A DNA stretch of 64,000 bases from Rhizopus arrhizus (Eukaryota > Mucoromycota > Mucoromycetes > Mucorales > Rhizopodaceae), in NCBI GenBank assembly GCA_024220505.1, contig JAKZZE010000010.1:1798001-1862000 (forward strand). Direction: 5' to 3'. Shown here one piece after another: positions 34,655 through 47,196 of this stretch. How positions within the stretch are numbered: position 1 is the first letter of the stretch; each line of letters begins with the position of its first letter. Made by a program: the position numbers and the translations under genes. The notes below the pieces were generated by a model, which saw only the letters and a program-made list of their open reading frames with translations, ran no database searches and was not told where the DNA came from.

Positions 34655-37538
34655 TTATTCAGTAGGTTCCAAGACAGTAGCAAATGTGAATGGTTGGAAA
34701 GCAATACCATCACCATTATAGAATTTACCATCAAATTCAACCCACATCAAACGAAGGGCGTGCAAAAAGGCAGACAAACCTTCCATACACAGTAAGATAC
34801 CAATCGTTAACACAAACCACATAGCAAATCCAATCACAAGACCAATCACAGCAATAGGTCCTGACATTGTAAACCAAATCTTCAATGTCATATCCCACAA
34901 CACACTCGACAGTTCTATTTAAAGACAGTAAGAAAAAAAAGATTGTTTTTAAGACAAATGTACTTACGAGCGTGAGCAAGAGACAAGGCCCAAAGACGAA
35001 GATAAGAGGCTGTATTAGAAATACAGTTCAAACAGAATTCAATTGTGTGGATTGTTTGATGAATCATGACTTCACTAAAATCAAATTCTTCTTCTTCTTC
35101 TTCATCGTCTTCAGCATGAGCAACAGCACGTTGTTCCTCATCATCATCTACAGCAACAGACTCATAATGATGTTGGCTGGCTTCTCTCTTTAAGTAAAAT
35201 GGCTTGGCAAACCACATCCAAGGTACACAGACAACAGCAATCAACAATAAGACGGCTTGAATGGGTCCTTGACCAGGAAAGAGTTGATCTTCAGGCTTGA
35301 CTGTACCAGGTGTCAAGAACATATAAATCAACATGTTGAGTAAATTAGGTGGTTTGTTGTGAATATGTTGGCCATTGCTGTCTAATTCCCACCAGTTTAC
35401 GCTCCATTTGTACATGATACAAAAGATCAAATAACCAAAGATGGATTCCATAAACAGAATTTGAGGCAAGAATTCAAGCCAGACAAATGCCTTGCGCTTA
35501 TAATAAACATGATTGAATACGTTTAAACAGACAGCCAATGTCATCTATTCGTAGGTGAGTATAAGATGTATACATTCATTTTTATAGTAGAATTTACGTG
35601 AGTGACACCAATGATGATGGCTTGTTTCATCTTGTATGAGTTAGTAAATAGCAAAAAGTTTTCAGAACCATGCCAAGCCTATAAAATAAATTGAGTATTT
35701 TAAACATGAATATTACAGTACAACTTACGGGATCTAAACCGAAAGGATAGATGTTTCCGTTGGGGATAGCTTCAACAGATTGATGAGAAGTATAATTGGA
35801 TGGTAAATCAAATCCACTCTTGAATAAGTTCAAGGATAAAGAAAATATATCATTATAAATAGCACCAGTAAAAATAGAAAAGAGACCCATCATCAGCATC
35901 ATGTAACGACCTCCAAAGAACATTTTAAAAATCTATTAAAATAATTAAAATTTTATATGCATTAGATACAATCAACTTACTTCGCCATTGTTTTGTGATA
36001 ATTTCTTTTCATTAATACAAAGATAGGCAGCAGATAAAAACATCAACGCGCCGTGTCCAATATCACCAAACATGACGGCAAACAAGAAGGGGAAGGAAAC
36101 CACGGTAAATAAACCAGGGTTGACTTCACGGTAACGAGCAATACCATAGGCATCAATAATACCTTGGAAACCTTCAGTAAACTTGTTGGTACGATGATAA
36201 GTAGGTGGTGTCTTTTTGGTTTCTAACTCGGTTAAAATAGAAGGAAGATTGGTACCTGATGCATCCTATTAAAAGGTATAAATTATTGTGTCAAATAAAC
36301 AAATCAAAAGCTTACTGTAGCATCCTTTAAAGCTTGTTGAATCAAAGGGATATCATTTGTAGGACACCAACCTTCGGCAATAAGGCACTTGCGATTAACA
36401 TCATAGTTAAACAAGTTCATGGTGTGGTATATAGCTTTCTCTTTACGAACAATCGTAGTCCAAGGGGTAATATTGTCAGCAATCTTAATCAATTCGGAGC
36501 GACGGGTTTGATTAGTGGTCGACAACACATTATTCAAATCCTCAATACGGTTTGTCACCTCCAAAAGAGCATCACGACGCTTATCAGCAGAGTCATCAAT
36601 CGAATAAAGCGTAGCACCCAAGCTTTCTGAAATCTTTTTGATTTTGGCAATAATTTCACTACCGTGGGCAAAGATGGCAAACACATTCTTTTCTACCACA
36701 CTGTCCGTATCAGGGTCAATAATGGCTTCATCAATCTCGGCTGAGTTGATATAGAGGTTACCACGAAGAGAACGCCAGAGGACACGCTCAAATGTTTGCA
36801 TACGGGTGCGAGGGATGACACCTGTTACATAACCAAGATTAAGACGATCAAAATCATTATGAACGTCGTTGTCTAAAAGAGGAGCAGAATCATCATCCAA
36901 TGATGCACGTCTAGTTTCTTGTCTTGATTCAGCCTACAATAAAAAGTACATTAATAAGGTTCTCGTGTGCAAAAAAGCCATTTTTTTTTACGTGAGCAAA
37001 GAAACCAGAAGATTCTCGCAAGACGTGTCTTAATTCAGTTAATTGCAAATAACGACGTTGAAGAGACTCATAGGAAGAATTCATTTGAGTAATACGACTT
37101 TCATATTCTTTCAAAGTTTCTTCAAGGTCATCAACTTCTTGAGCTGAACGAGCACGAGAGCGATACGCAGCAGGTGTCAAGGGACGAACATAGATATCCG
37201 ATTTTTGAAGTTGAGCTTGAAAGAAACCTATCCACAACAGGATTAGTTTTCAAGTAAAAATAAAAATAAAAAATAAAACATACGGCATTGACGTTCCATT
37301 TCATCTAATCTTCTTATTTCAGACACAAAAGAACGTTGGAAAGCATTAACGTCGGGATTGAGCTAAGATAAAGTTTTATAATTGTATATTGTGTTTTTCT
37401 TTTTTATAATCTTACGTCTCTAAATTGAACTTTACCAAGTTCACCTAATTCTGCAACACAAGGTTGAGCTACTTCGGCAGGAATGTAAAGTTGAATCAGA
37501 GACATCTCCTCCGAACGGAAGAGTGTACTTGGTGCCAT
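34655..37538 (-). CDS. vph1: V-type H+-ATPase subunit a (Vph1/Stv1)
   Basis: About nine exons. The start [20 protein letters not shown] is typical of V-ATPase a subunits, with the next block [20 protein letters not shown] spliced. The N-terminal cytosolic arm has [13 protein letters not shown] and [16 protein letters not shown]. The membrane half has [63 protein letters not shown] and the essential Arg in [16 protein letters not shown]. It ends in [21 protein letters not shown] negatively charged loop ([20 protein letters not shown]) precedes the last helices. Subunit a forms the proton half-channels in V0 and sets the organelle address of the pump. One gene only is seen here, so Vph1- versus Stv1-type cannot be judged. 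Confidence 0.95.
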
Positions 37539-38943
37539 TTTGTTTTTGTTTTGTAAATGTGAAACAAAAAAGAAAAGGAAAAATAAGGGATATTTTTTAT
37601 GTTTGATGTTTAAAATCTGTCCACGTGATACAAGTGACGTCAACTATGAAATAAATTTGTCAAAAAGGGGCAATCTTACTGTCTTTCTTTTATGGTTTTC
37701 ATCTTTGAGACAGAATGATAAAGAAGGGCTTTAAAGCATTCAATCAAATAAAAAGAGCATACGATTGAAGCATCTTCGTTCTTATTGCTCTATCTGAAAT
37801 TCAAATTTGAGATGTGAATAGGAGAAGGAAAGCATTGATTATTTTACAAGAAAAAATGTCTTTAAAAATCATATCAGCAGGGATAATGCTTTTAAAAAAA
37901 GGAATTTATACTTCTTTTAAAATAAGCATACAATACTTTTAAAACTGAATGATAATAAGAATAAATGTATGCTACTTGTATGTTCATACAACCATACATT
38001 CCCCATTGACGTACAAATTTTTGCTATAGAATAAAGTTTTAAGCTATATTTGATTATTATGTACAGAACTTATTACTTTGGTGTACTTGAATACATATAG
38101 AAGCATATAGAGCATATATTATGTGATGTATTATTCAGTAAAGCATTATACGATATTTATAAAAATTAGAAGCTTATAAAACATTTTTGCGTAAATGATT
38201 GAGTAAAGAAATGGATACAAAAAAGTGATCGCTTTCATAATTATCATTGTGTTGAAGTGTGTCTTTATATAAATAAGAAACTGGTTAAAGTACAACCCCT
38301 ATTCGAATATTGTCCAACTGACAGCTTATATTTGACCACTCTTACGACCTATGAGATCCTGATGTGACTAGAATTCAAATGCACAGTTAATAATAACGAA
38401 GTGTTTTATATTATGATATCCAAGTAATTAATAACCCATAACATTAAATTAAACATGTATCACAATCTATACAACCACTACTACATACAGAACTCATCAC
38501 TCGCATGTTTTCTTAAACAATCGGTAACATATTCTATCTTTTTCATTATTACTAAAAGGCAGCTGCATTAGTAAAGCTGGAAAATTCCGATACAAGCACG
38601 ATATCTGTCATTGAACATTTACCCTGATGTCTATCATTCTTTATCAGCTTCGATTTGTCTTCCTCTTTATATAACAAAGAGTTGCTCTGTGAGCGTATCC
38701 AAATAGACAGTTCTTCTTCCTATTTGCTGCAGAACTCGGTATTTTTATCAGTCGATTGATAATTGTTTCATCTTTTTATGAAAAGATAAAGTTTATCATT
38801 TTGCAAACTAGCTTTGTCTACTGGCTCGCATTCATCGCTCGCCTCTTTTTTGTTTTAAACAAAAATCAAGCTTGTTTGCTTTGATTCAAGTTGAAGATAT
38901 ACTGAATTCATCATCATTTTTGAAAAGACCAAGTCATACCAAA
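37539..38943. other. Intergenic region, no gene recognised
   Basis: About 1.4 kb of AT-rich sequence upstream of the V-ATPase gene. No convincing frame on either strand. Confidence 0.4.
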
Positions 38944-39537
38944 ATGTATCCAAGTACCTCAGCTATGCCAAATTCTTCGAATCACAATCATCTTTTTAAG
39001 GAACAGCTGCAAAACGCGAAAATTGTATTAATTTATTAGAACACTTGTAGATCAGTAGCTCATCAGAGGTTGATTCCAGGAATTATTTATTCTCCATGAG
39101 AGAAGCATTACTGATCGTTACTGATACCAGAAATAACGATATAATGTAATGAATGCCTATTTTATAGGATGTTAGCACGAGCACTGGACAGTATGGATCA
39201 TCACAGCGGTATATTTCCACTGACAGAGGAATTACTGGATAACACCTCAAGAATACTATCTTCGTTTTCGATTACATAAGCTTTGAGAGAAAGAAGAATA
39301 CGATGGGATGATAGATGAAGTAGTTTTTATCAACGAAGTGATAAATGATTTATTTTTATAGTCGTTCGCAGGTACTTTCAATGCATTTAGCTTATTCTTT
39401 CGTATCTGTCACAGTGCTAGCTTTGAAGGAGATTATGGTTTTCTTGTGCACAATAATTGCACGAGATTTAGTACAATTAAAAACAGCTCAAGATGACAAC
39501 CAACGAATGATTCAATATTTAATAACAAGGAGAGATT
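38944..39537 (+). CDS. Candidate small multi-exon gene, unknown function
   Basis: Four coding-like stretches can be joined in frame. Exon 1 starts at ATG 38944 (MYPSTSAMPNSSNHNHLFKE). Exon 2 contains DSRNYLFSMREALLIVTDTR. Exon 3 contains MDHHSGIFPLTEELLDNTSR. Exon 4 contains MHLAYSFVSVTVLALKEIMV and ends AQDDNQRMIQYLITRRD. GT-AG borders exist for each junction, with introns of about 43, 46 and 97 nt, but the third donor (GTTTTC) is poor. Exon 4 also has a second open frame. The protein would be about 135 aa, helical, with one hydrophobic stretch. I do not recognise a family. It could be a decayed gene. Confidence 0.3.
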
Positions 39538-40044
39538 AGTATGACAATCTAATACGATATTCACTTTTAATATCAATAGCTGAATATACTATATCGCAAA
39601 GCTTATCAGAGCAAACCAAGTTTAGAGTAATAATAAAACCTCTTAAAGAAGACATTGTCCCATCCTTTCAGTCACACACAAAACAAAGACCGTCCCTTAT
39701 TTTCATGCAGTTTCTAAAATTGTAAATAGCTCCGCTCAACAAGCTGTGACCGAAGGAGCGCCACACGGCACCTCAGCCAAAGTATATACTTTTTTTTTAA
39801 AGAAAAAAAAAAGAGGGGGGGGGGGAGACAGAACTGTTGAAATCTAAAGAAATTTTCTATTTTTATGAGTTATGTGAAGAGAACCTATATTTTAGGAAAT
39901 GCAAAGAGATGTGTTTAGTAAGACAAAAAGTTTTGAAGGCTTAAAAAAGGGAAAGGGGGGTTTTTTTGACCTATTTAAGATTACACAAACCATAAATGAT
40001 AAGAAAACCATTTTCTTTCTCTTTTTCTTTTTCTTTACAACAAC
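39538..40044. promoter_or_regulatory. Upstream region of the transporter gene, with G11 tract
   Basis: AT-rich and polypurine sequence. A run of eleven G lies at 39815-39825 after an A-run, followed by a second G-run near 39955. The pyrimidine-rich stretch just before ATG 40045 resembles other leaders in this window. No gene seen. Confidence 0.45.
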
Positions 40045-41239
40045 ATGGTTAAAATAGACACTGGATACATGTGGCTTGGTCTTTACTTTATACTCAACCT
40101 GTCTTTAACTTTATATAACAAAATCCTTTTAAATAATTTTCGATATCCTTGGACACTTACAGCCATTCATACATTATGTGGAACTGTGGGTTGTTATCTA
40201 CTTTATTCCTTCAACATGTTTACTCCAGCAAAATTAGGAGATAGAGAGAATATGGTGATGCTTATGTTTTCTATACTTTATACAATCAATATTGCCATTA
40301 GCAACGTCTCTCTGTAAGATCCTCTTTTATTATTCAAATTTATTATTAACACTTCACTCTAGAAACCTTGTGTCCGTTCCCGTAAGATTTTGTTGAGTGA
40401 TGAACAAAATGTCATGATTTTGACGTAATTTGATAGTTTCACCAAGTTGTTCGTGCCATGACACCTGTCTTTACCGTTTTGTTATCCATCTTCTTTTTAC
40501 AGAAATCATATCCTAAAATGATCTATTTCTCTCTTTTACCTGTAAGTTGGCATCAGTTCTTAATAAGGGATTATGTAACATGAACAAATTAGGTCGTCTT
40601 GGGTGTTGGATTTGCTACTTTTGCGGAATATGATTATAGCCTCATTGGACTCGTCTTGACTGTTTTAGGCACACTGTTGGCTTCGATTAAAACGATTGTA
40701 ACCAACCGAGTTCAAGTGGGTCATCTCAAGCTAAATCCCTTGGATTTACTTTTTCGAATGTCCCCACTTGCCTTTGTTCAGTGTGTCATGTATGCTTACG
40801 CTACAGGCGAGCTGGACAAGGTACAGGAATTCTCTAGGACACCCATGATGACTTGGCATCTTGTGTTCAGTCTGTTATTGAATGGCATCATTGCATTCGG
40901 TCTAAATGTCGTCAGTTTCACAGCCAACAAAAAGACGAGTGCCCTGACAATGACAGTAGCTGGTAATGTCAAGCAGGTCTTGTCTATCATCTTGTCTGTT
41001 ATTATATTTAATTATGTGATTAATACCACAAACGCATTTGGTATTGTTCTTACTCTCTTTGGTGGTGCATGGTATGGGTAAAGTATTCTCATCTATTCCT
41101 TATTTATTGTATTCATCTATGTTGTCATAGATATGAGGAATTATCTCAAAAGCAAAGAATAGCCACTTCCAGTACTCTTCCTACTCATACATCTGATATA
41201 TTATCCGAAAAACACCAGCATCATCCTCTTTCTTCATAG
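40045..41239 (+). CDS. Triose-phosphate-transporter family / nucleotide-sugar transporter (DMT superfamily)
   Basis: Five exons. About ten hydrophobic helices with TPT-family signatures: NLSLTLYNKILLNNFRYPWT, TAIHTLCGTVGCYLLY, NISNVSLNLVSVP-like LNLVSVPFHQVVRAMTPVFT, and GTLLASIKTIVTNRVQVG. Towards the end come FTANKKTSALTMTVAGNVKQ and LTLFGGAWYGYEE. Exon 2 is only 19 nt (40363-40381, coding LNLVSVP with its neighbours), flanked by introns of 49 and 55 nt. The last exon adds a short cytosolic tail ending QHHPLSS at TAG 41237-41239. Proteins of this type carry GDP- or UDP-sugars or phosphorylated C3-C6 compounds across Golgi/ER membranes; the substrate is not readable. Start ATG 40045 follows a pyrimidine-rich leader. 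Confidence 0.9.
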
Positions 41240-41549
41240 AAAGTTTCATTTACTTTTCTATTCAATAATAAATTAGAGTCTACTTTTTTTTTCTATTCAT
41301 TGTCGCTTCATAATTTGTTCATCTATCTTTACTAAACACAAGATGTTTATACTGTCCGAAATCTCTTGTATCTAATTTTGGGTCTCATTTCCTTTTTTAC
41401 TACAATCTCCCATTGGCGAGTGCTCTTTGTATTGAATATGCTCAGAACGTGATGATTAAAATACTTTTGATTGGCGTCAAAGAAAAAAAAACAATGACGC
41501 GAATTCTTACACTTGTCACAAAGCTTCTTTAATCACATACTTGTTTAGA
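41240..41549. terminator. Convergent 3' intergenic region
   Basis: About 310 bp between the 3' ends of the transporter gene and the WD40 gene. AT-rich, no gene. Confidence 0.4.
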
Positions 41550-44500
41550 TTAAGTGTGATTTAATTTACTTTCAACCATATTCAATAATAAATTAGAGTA
41601 TTTTTCTAGTAAGTCTATAGTCTCTGGTTGCTTTTCTTGTTGAACCGGTATTTTTTTGGTTATTTTACTAGCCACTTGATTCAACCTTGCTTCGATATCC
41701 AACATCGGTTTTTCATTTTGATCTGTCTTTGCTGTACTCATCAAAGTATCCAAGACACTATCCAATAAAATGTTGATACCATCCAGGTCTGCCAACGCAC
41801 TTTCTAATCTTGGATCCATTTCCTTTTTTACCATCACCTCCGCTGTCGTCCTTGGCTCTTGATTTTCCTCTTTGAGCTCCTTGAATGCATCCAAAAGTTC
41901 TTTGGATGGTTTTTGATTGTTATCAAACCCATTGGTTATAGAAGACAAGAACTTGGTTGTGAAGCTCTGTCTTTTGGACCTTTTACGGCTTGGCAAGTTT
42001 CGCATGATTTTAGATCGACTGGCAGAGACATGCGGTGGTTCTAATGATGTGATGCTACGAAGAATATCATCTTCATCTACGTTACTCTCACTAGAAATGT
42101 CTTCATCATCTTCCTCTGCTGTATCGTATGCTGGTGAACTATGACCTTCTTCATCATCCTCTACGCGAGGAATCTGTGTATCCAGATGAGTGGAAACCTC
42201 AAATGGTTTGTTCACTTTTTCTTGTTCAGGCATAAATACAATTTCTTCTTCTTCAACAGCATCTTCATCATCATCCTCTTCTTCTTCGTCAGCATCGTCA
42301 TCTTCTATATCAGCATGGATCGCTTTATCTTCTATCAAAAAATGATGAGTACAATAGATTTCTCTTTTTTTTTTCTACCTTCTTGCGATACACTATATGT
42401 AGGAGGCGAAACCTTTTGATGAGAGGGCAATCCATCGCTTGCATCCCGTGTATTATTTGCGAGGTGAAGACCAAGGGCAGGTTGGCTGGATCGCTTGGAA
42501 AGCACTTGCTGAGGCCCCTTTCGTGTCACAGACAGCGTTTCTTTTTCCAATGAAGGATGCTTGCCTTGACGGACGCTGACAAAGCCGGTCATCGGTTTAT
42601 TGTGAGTACCCAACGGACGTAGAGGATTACGTTTTTGGCTGGCAGGATAACCCTGCGGCAACCTGTCTGGTCTTGGCGTGAGCATCTTTTGGGTCAATTT
42701 TTCATTCTGCATCGAACGCATCACCGACTTCTTTTTCTCACTCTCGTCTTCTTCATGCGTAGCTCGACGTCGATTGGCCTCGATTTTTCGATAGACTTCA
42801 TCATATCTGTGCTCAGCCGTGGACATGGATGAAAACGTCTTGCGTGTCGTTTGTGAAAGTGTCGCTGTCGGCCGGATCGCAGCCATGGTCGATACGCGTC
42901 GTATCCTTTGCACCTTTTGCTGCTTTTCTTCGGGCGCCAAGGTACCTCTGGCACACATCTTGGCCACAATCTCTGGGCTGACCTTCCAAACAAAGATCGT
43001 GCTGTCTGAACAGGTACTGACGACTCTCAAGCCATTTTCTTCTGCATTGGTCCGGATGAATTTGACGGCTGTGATCTGCTCTGCATGAGCACCTACTTTT
43101 TCAATACAGGTCGAATTCGTCAAGTCAAAGAGACGAAGACATCGATCGGAGCCGCTGGTGACTGCATAGGTACCTGAAAAAGGGTCCAAGTCGATGTTGA
43201 TCAGACTGCCGCCTGAGGGTTCATCTGACAGGTCCGGTTTACATACCCGGAAGGGCTTACCAGAGTCGACATGAAACAGATAAAGTTTACGTTCACCCGT
43301 CACTGTGGCCACACAACGATCGCTGACATCCAGGGCCATATCGAATACAGTACTTCGTCCCGAATTGTTTTGGTAGGTCGTGTAAGCGTGGTCTGTGCTG
43401 TTCTGCGTCCGACGGCGGAAGATGACACCTTTGTCTGCTCCAGAACTGATCAGTTGTGTCGCATCTTTTGTAAACTTGACGGCTGTGATAGAAGATGAGT
43501 GATCATCTAGGGTTTGAACCAATTGACAGTCAGATTGCATCTTAAAAATGTGCAGCAAACGGTCTCTGCTACCAGTGGCAATCAGTGGGTCTTGGCCTTC
43601 TGTTACATCAATGGAAAGGATCTCTGAATCATGGGCTTCTTGATAGCTAAAGAGATCCCAGGTGAACATGTCATGCACACGCAAATTACCATTTCGATCG
43701 CCACTGACCATCCATTTCCCATCACGACTCATCTTGAGTGAACGAATACCGAAATCTGGGCATGGATCTTCTACTAACTCTATCGATGATAATATTTTAA
43801 CTTTTTTTTTTTACTCACACATCTGTTTATTTTACCCAAGTTTCTAACTTGCTTAATAAATTCAGACGCATCTTTATCGACATAAATCATCTTGACCAAT
43901 TCACGAGAATAGATATTCCGACGTTGAGAACTCACCATGGTGCTACTGCTAGGAACCATCAAGTTTTGTGAACAAGTCAAGTGAGTTGATGAAGAGGATG
44001 GTTGCAAAGGACGGTCCAGGTTCCATACACGTATGGTACCATCGCCTGAAAAAGTAGCAAATGAATTGAAAGGGATCAAGAAGCCATCCTTTTCTATATT
44101 AGGACAAGGCTAAAGGGTGGATGGTTAACTAATCATTCCTTTATCTTATTTCTCCTTACCTCAATACCCCACACACAATCACTGTGATATATAAAACTTC
44201 GGTATTTAACAATCTTTTTTAAATTGTGAATATCCCAAATATATAAACTTCGATCTGAATAGACAATAGTGACTCGTTGTGCTGTGTCATCATAGACAAT
44301 CGCTAAAGAGTCGGGGTATACATTTGTGTTATCATTCGAGCGTACCATATCAGGTGATGTTATTAAGCTAATGTCGACACCCAGTGGATGTGGTTTAGGA
44401 AGAATGCCTACATAATTTAACGTTGCAGGTTCAAATAATCTTTTTGAATAATTAATTTTTTGTATAGTTGGGATGGTTTAAATTTTTTATATATTTTTTA

Positions 44501-45893
44501 CCGTATGATACCTTCAGAACAAGTACAAATCACAAAAGTAGATGAAACAGCAATTGAAAAGGAATGCTTGACCTTCAATTTATGTAAGCAAGATTTACAT
44601 GAAAAGAGGTTTTTATAAACTCACCTGAAGATCTACCCACTTGTCAAGTACTCTTCCTTCTTTAAAGGTACACAAAATGCCAGAATCTGTAACAAAGTAC
44701 GTGTAACCCAAATTGTTATTACGCTGATCACAGGCAACATCAACAAAGTTTGCATCCCGTAAGACACCAAGAAGACCTGATCTTCCATCCAACACTTGGG
44801 TTTCTCCAGTTAATCCCTAATAGATGAAGGCTCAGTTCCATCAATATCATGTACGTGTATCGATTTCGTTTTATTTTACTTTTTTGGGTACTCTGCCTTT
44901 AGAATTCAAATACCAAAATTTGACATGTCTTAAACCAGCCGTTACAAAAAAGGAACTGTCTTTTGAAAATGAAACTGCATTCACTCGACTAGTTACCTTA
45001 TTCCCTGCTAACTTGCCCCCTTTTTTCCAATCCCAAACATACAAATATCCGTCGTGCTAAAAACAAATTGATTAAGAAATTACTATTCTCACTATTAAAA
45101 AACTTTTTCTTTACTTGAAATCCGACGGACACTAAATATTTCATGTTGGGTGAAAAGGCTAACGAAAGAACACCAAATTTGTGTGATTTAAATTCCCTAA
45201 GGATTTTTTTCTCTTTTATATCCCAAATGAATATTCTTGGCTGATGTCCCATCTATATTTTTCTGTTTAATGAATCCATTTAGTTTTTCATCACACTACT
45301 TTTCTTTACTTCTCCGACTGCCAAATAGTTTCCGTCTGGTGAAAAGGCTAAGCAACTGATAGGTTTGGCACGAGCCGGTATTCCCTTCTTCTCTTCAATC
45401 ATACTATTTGAGTTGTTTTCACTGTTGGCTCCACTACTGTTCACAGGAACAGCAAGAGGAGGAGCAATTGGATTATTTGAGCTGGTATTGTTTGCTGCTG
45501 TATTCGAATTTGTCGCGACGGACAGCGGAGGCGGGTATAAAAATCCAATCTGCTTATTTCGTTTATGATTGTAAAGAACAACGACTGCTCCAGCTGCATA
45601 AGCAATCAAATCATGAGCAGCGTCCATTATATTGGATGATGTCGATGTCAGTCCAAGAATTTTATCTAATTTTAACTTTTTGTCATGAGTTTTTTTTTTT
45701 TTTTTTTTTTTTTATTGTGCATCCTTTTTTTTTGTTGTTGTTGTTGTACCTTTGGCATAGGTTTCACACTTTTGATTTTACGCCTTGTATTATTATTCAC
45801 TTGAAATGTATTATTTGAAGCGAGTTGATGTGAAAGCAATTGGCTTGTTTGTGGTGGTACATTACCAGAGTTCACAGGAAATATTTCAGGCAT
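41550..45893 (-). CDS. WD40-repeat scaffold protein, MAPKBP1/WDR62-like
   Basis: A large multi-exon gene. The N-terminal part gives the MAPKBP1/WDR62 pattern: [71 protein letters not shown] with [15 protein letters not shown], then [20 protein letters not shown] and RHVKFWYL. The second propeller includes [50 protein letters not shown] and [11 protein letters not shown]. The C-terminal about 400 residues are low-complexity: a basic Ser/Thr/Arg region, then an acidic run around 42240-42310, and a final helical segment ([20 protein letters not shown]). Animal relatives scaffold JNK signalling and mitotic spindle poles. The fungal role is unknown. Start ATG 45893; a T-rich intron near 45690-45710 explains a poly-Lys artefact frame there. 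Confidence 0.85.
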
Positions 45894-47196
45894 GTTAAAG
45901 ATCTCGGGAATGAAGAAGAAAGAAAAGAAAAGAAAAAATGATTAGGTTTAATTTTCGAGTGTCACTTTATCAAACAGTCACCTCCCTTTTACCCCTTAAA
46001 AAGTGGATTGTGCTACAATTCAATTAAAGTCAACCAGGTGAATGCACTCTGTTTTTCCATAATAAGCCAAGATCAACTTCACTAGTTTCCTATTTGTGAT
46101 GAACATTCTTAAAATAAAAGAAGTTGATTCAAGGAAACTTACTCTTGTATTTCTATACCTTTGCTATCTAGCTTTTACCATGAATTATACTAAGCCAAGC
46201 TATCACTAAAGATGAATCAGTTTTTAGAATCATTCAAGCTGATGGCCAAAACAATCTGATGATCCCAATTAAACTTTTGAGTTATGAAAATGACACTTTA
46301 TTGTCTTTGACAAACACGGGTGGGTGCTTTTATAATTCAGTCGTTATTTGAACACCACAGCAAATCTTTCAATGCAAACATCAGCTACCACAAGCTGATG
46401 TCATCTTTTTACAGTAAGACTGATGAACACTGGTTAGAACTGCTTACATTTAATCAGATATCCAAAGTTTATTCTATGATTGATTTCAAGATTATTGTCT
46501 GTACTAACTTCATATTGACTTAATCTATAAAGTAGTATAAGATCTTCAATGAGCTCAGAAAAGAAAATTAGACATTATTAGCAATGAATACAATAAAGAC
46601 AAAAGTGATATTTGGTTGATACTTGAATTAATTCTAATGTTTAACCAGCACACCAGGACAAGAAAAAAGAAAGTTTTGTAAACTTATACTTCATCTTCAA
46701 ATTCATTGCTGGTTAAGAAAATGAGTAATGTTCTTAACGATATGTAGACTTAGCAGTGGAATGCTGATGTATGTAAGAGGGAGAGAGATGAATGGATTAA
46801 CACTGCCAATGTATGTAAACCATAAATTTTCTATAACAAAAAAAAGGGGGGAAAGGAATTATGACTTTAGTATTATTTAAATGAACTTTCTGAGATTTAA
46901 ACTTTTGTAGACAAAAATAAACAAACAAAACAATGATTAATAAAAGCACAGAGTGCTTAGGATAATCAAACAATCTATCCCTTTTGCATAAAGTGTACCT
47001 GCATACACCAAGAAGTTTATTAAAGTTTAGATGTAAAGTTCATTGTGACATAAACAAAAATTCAATCACGTCATTCTATCGTCTTCAGGGCAATCATCCA
47101 TTTTTGTACCGGTTAAAGTCTATAACCGAAATAGACTAGTACATTTTTTATTGTTGATGATAAAGGGAAAATTAAAAGCGACAACACACAAAATCA
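45894..47196. other. Gene-poor region
   Basis: About 1.3 kb between the WD40 gene 5' end and the GT8 gene 3' end. A coding fossil at 46184-46523 is listed separately. The rest shows no gene. Confidence 0.4.
46184..46523 (+). pseudogene. Coding fossil with a frame change
   Basis: From 46184 a frame without ATG reads TKDESVFRIIQADGQNNLMI and SYENDTLLSLTNTGGCFYNS before a stop at 46349-46351. A second frame from 46320 to 46523 then reads HKLMSSFYSKTDEHWLELLT and MIDFKIIVCTNFILT. Both look protein-derived and lie next to each other, which suggests one ancestral ORF broken by a frameshift near 46330. I recognise no family. Confidence 0.3.

Noticed and set aside
34915..35544. Independent membrane-protein ORF
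   Set aside because: It is an exon of V-ATPase subunit a, not a separate gene.
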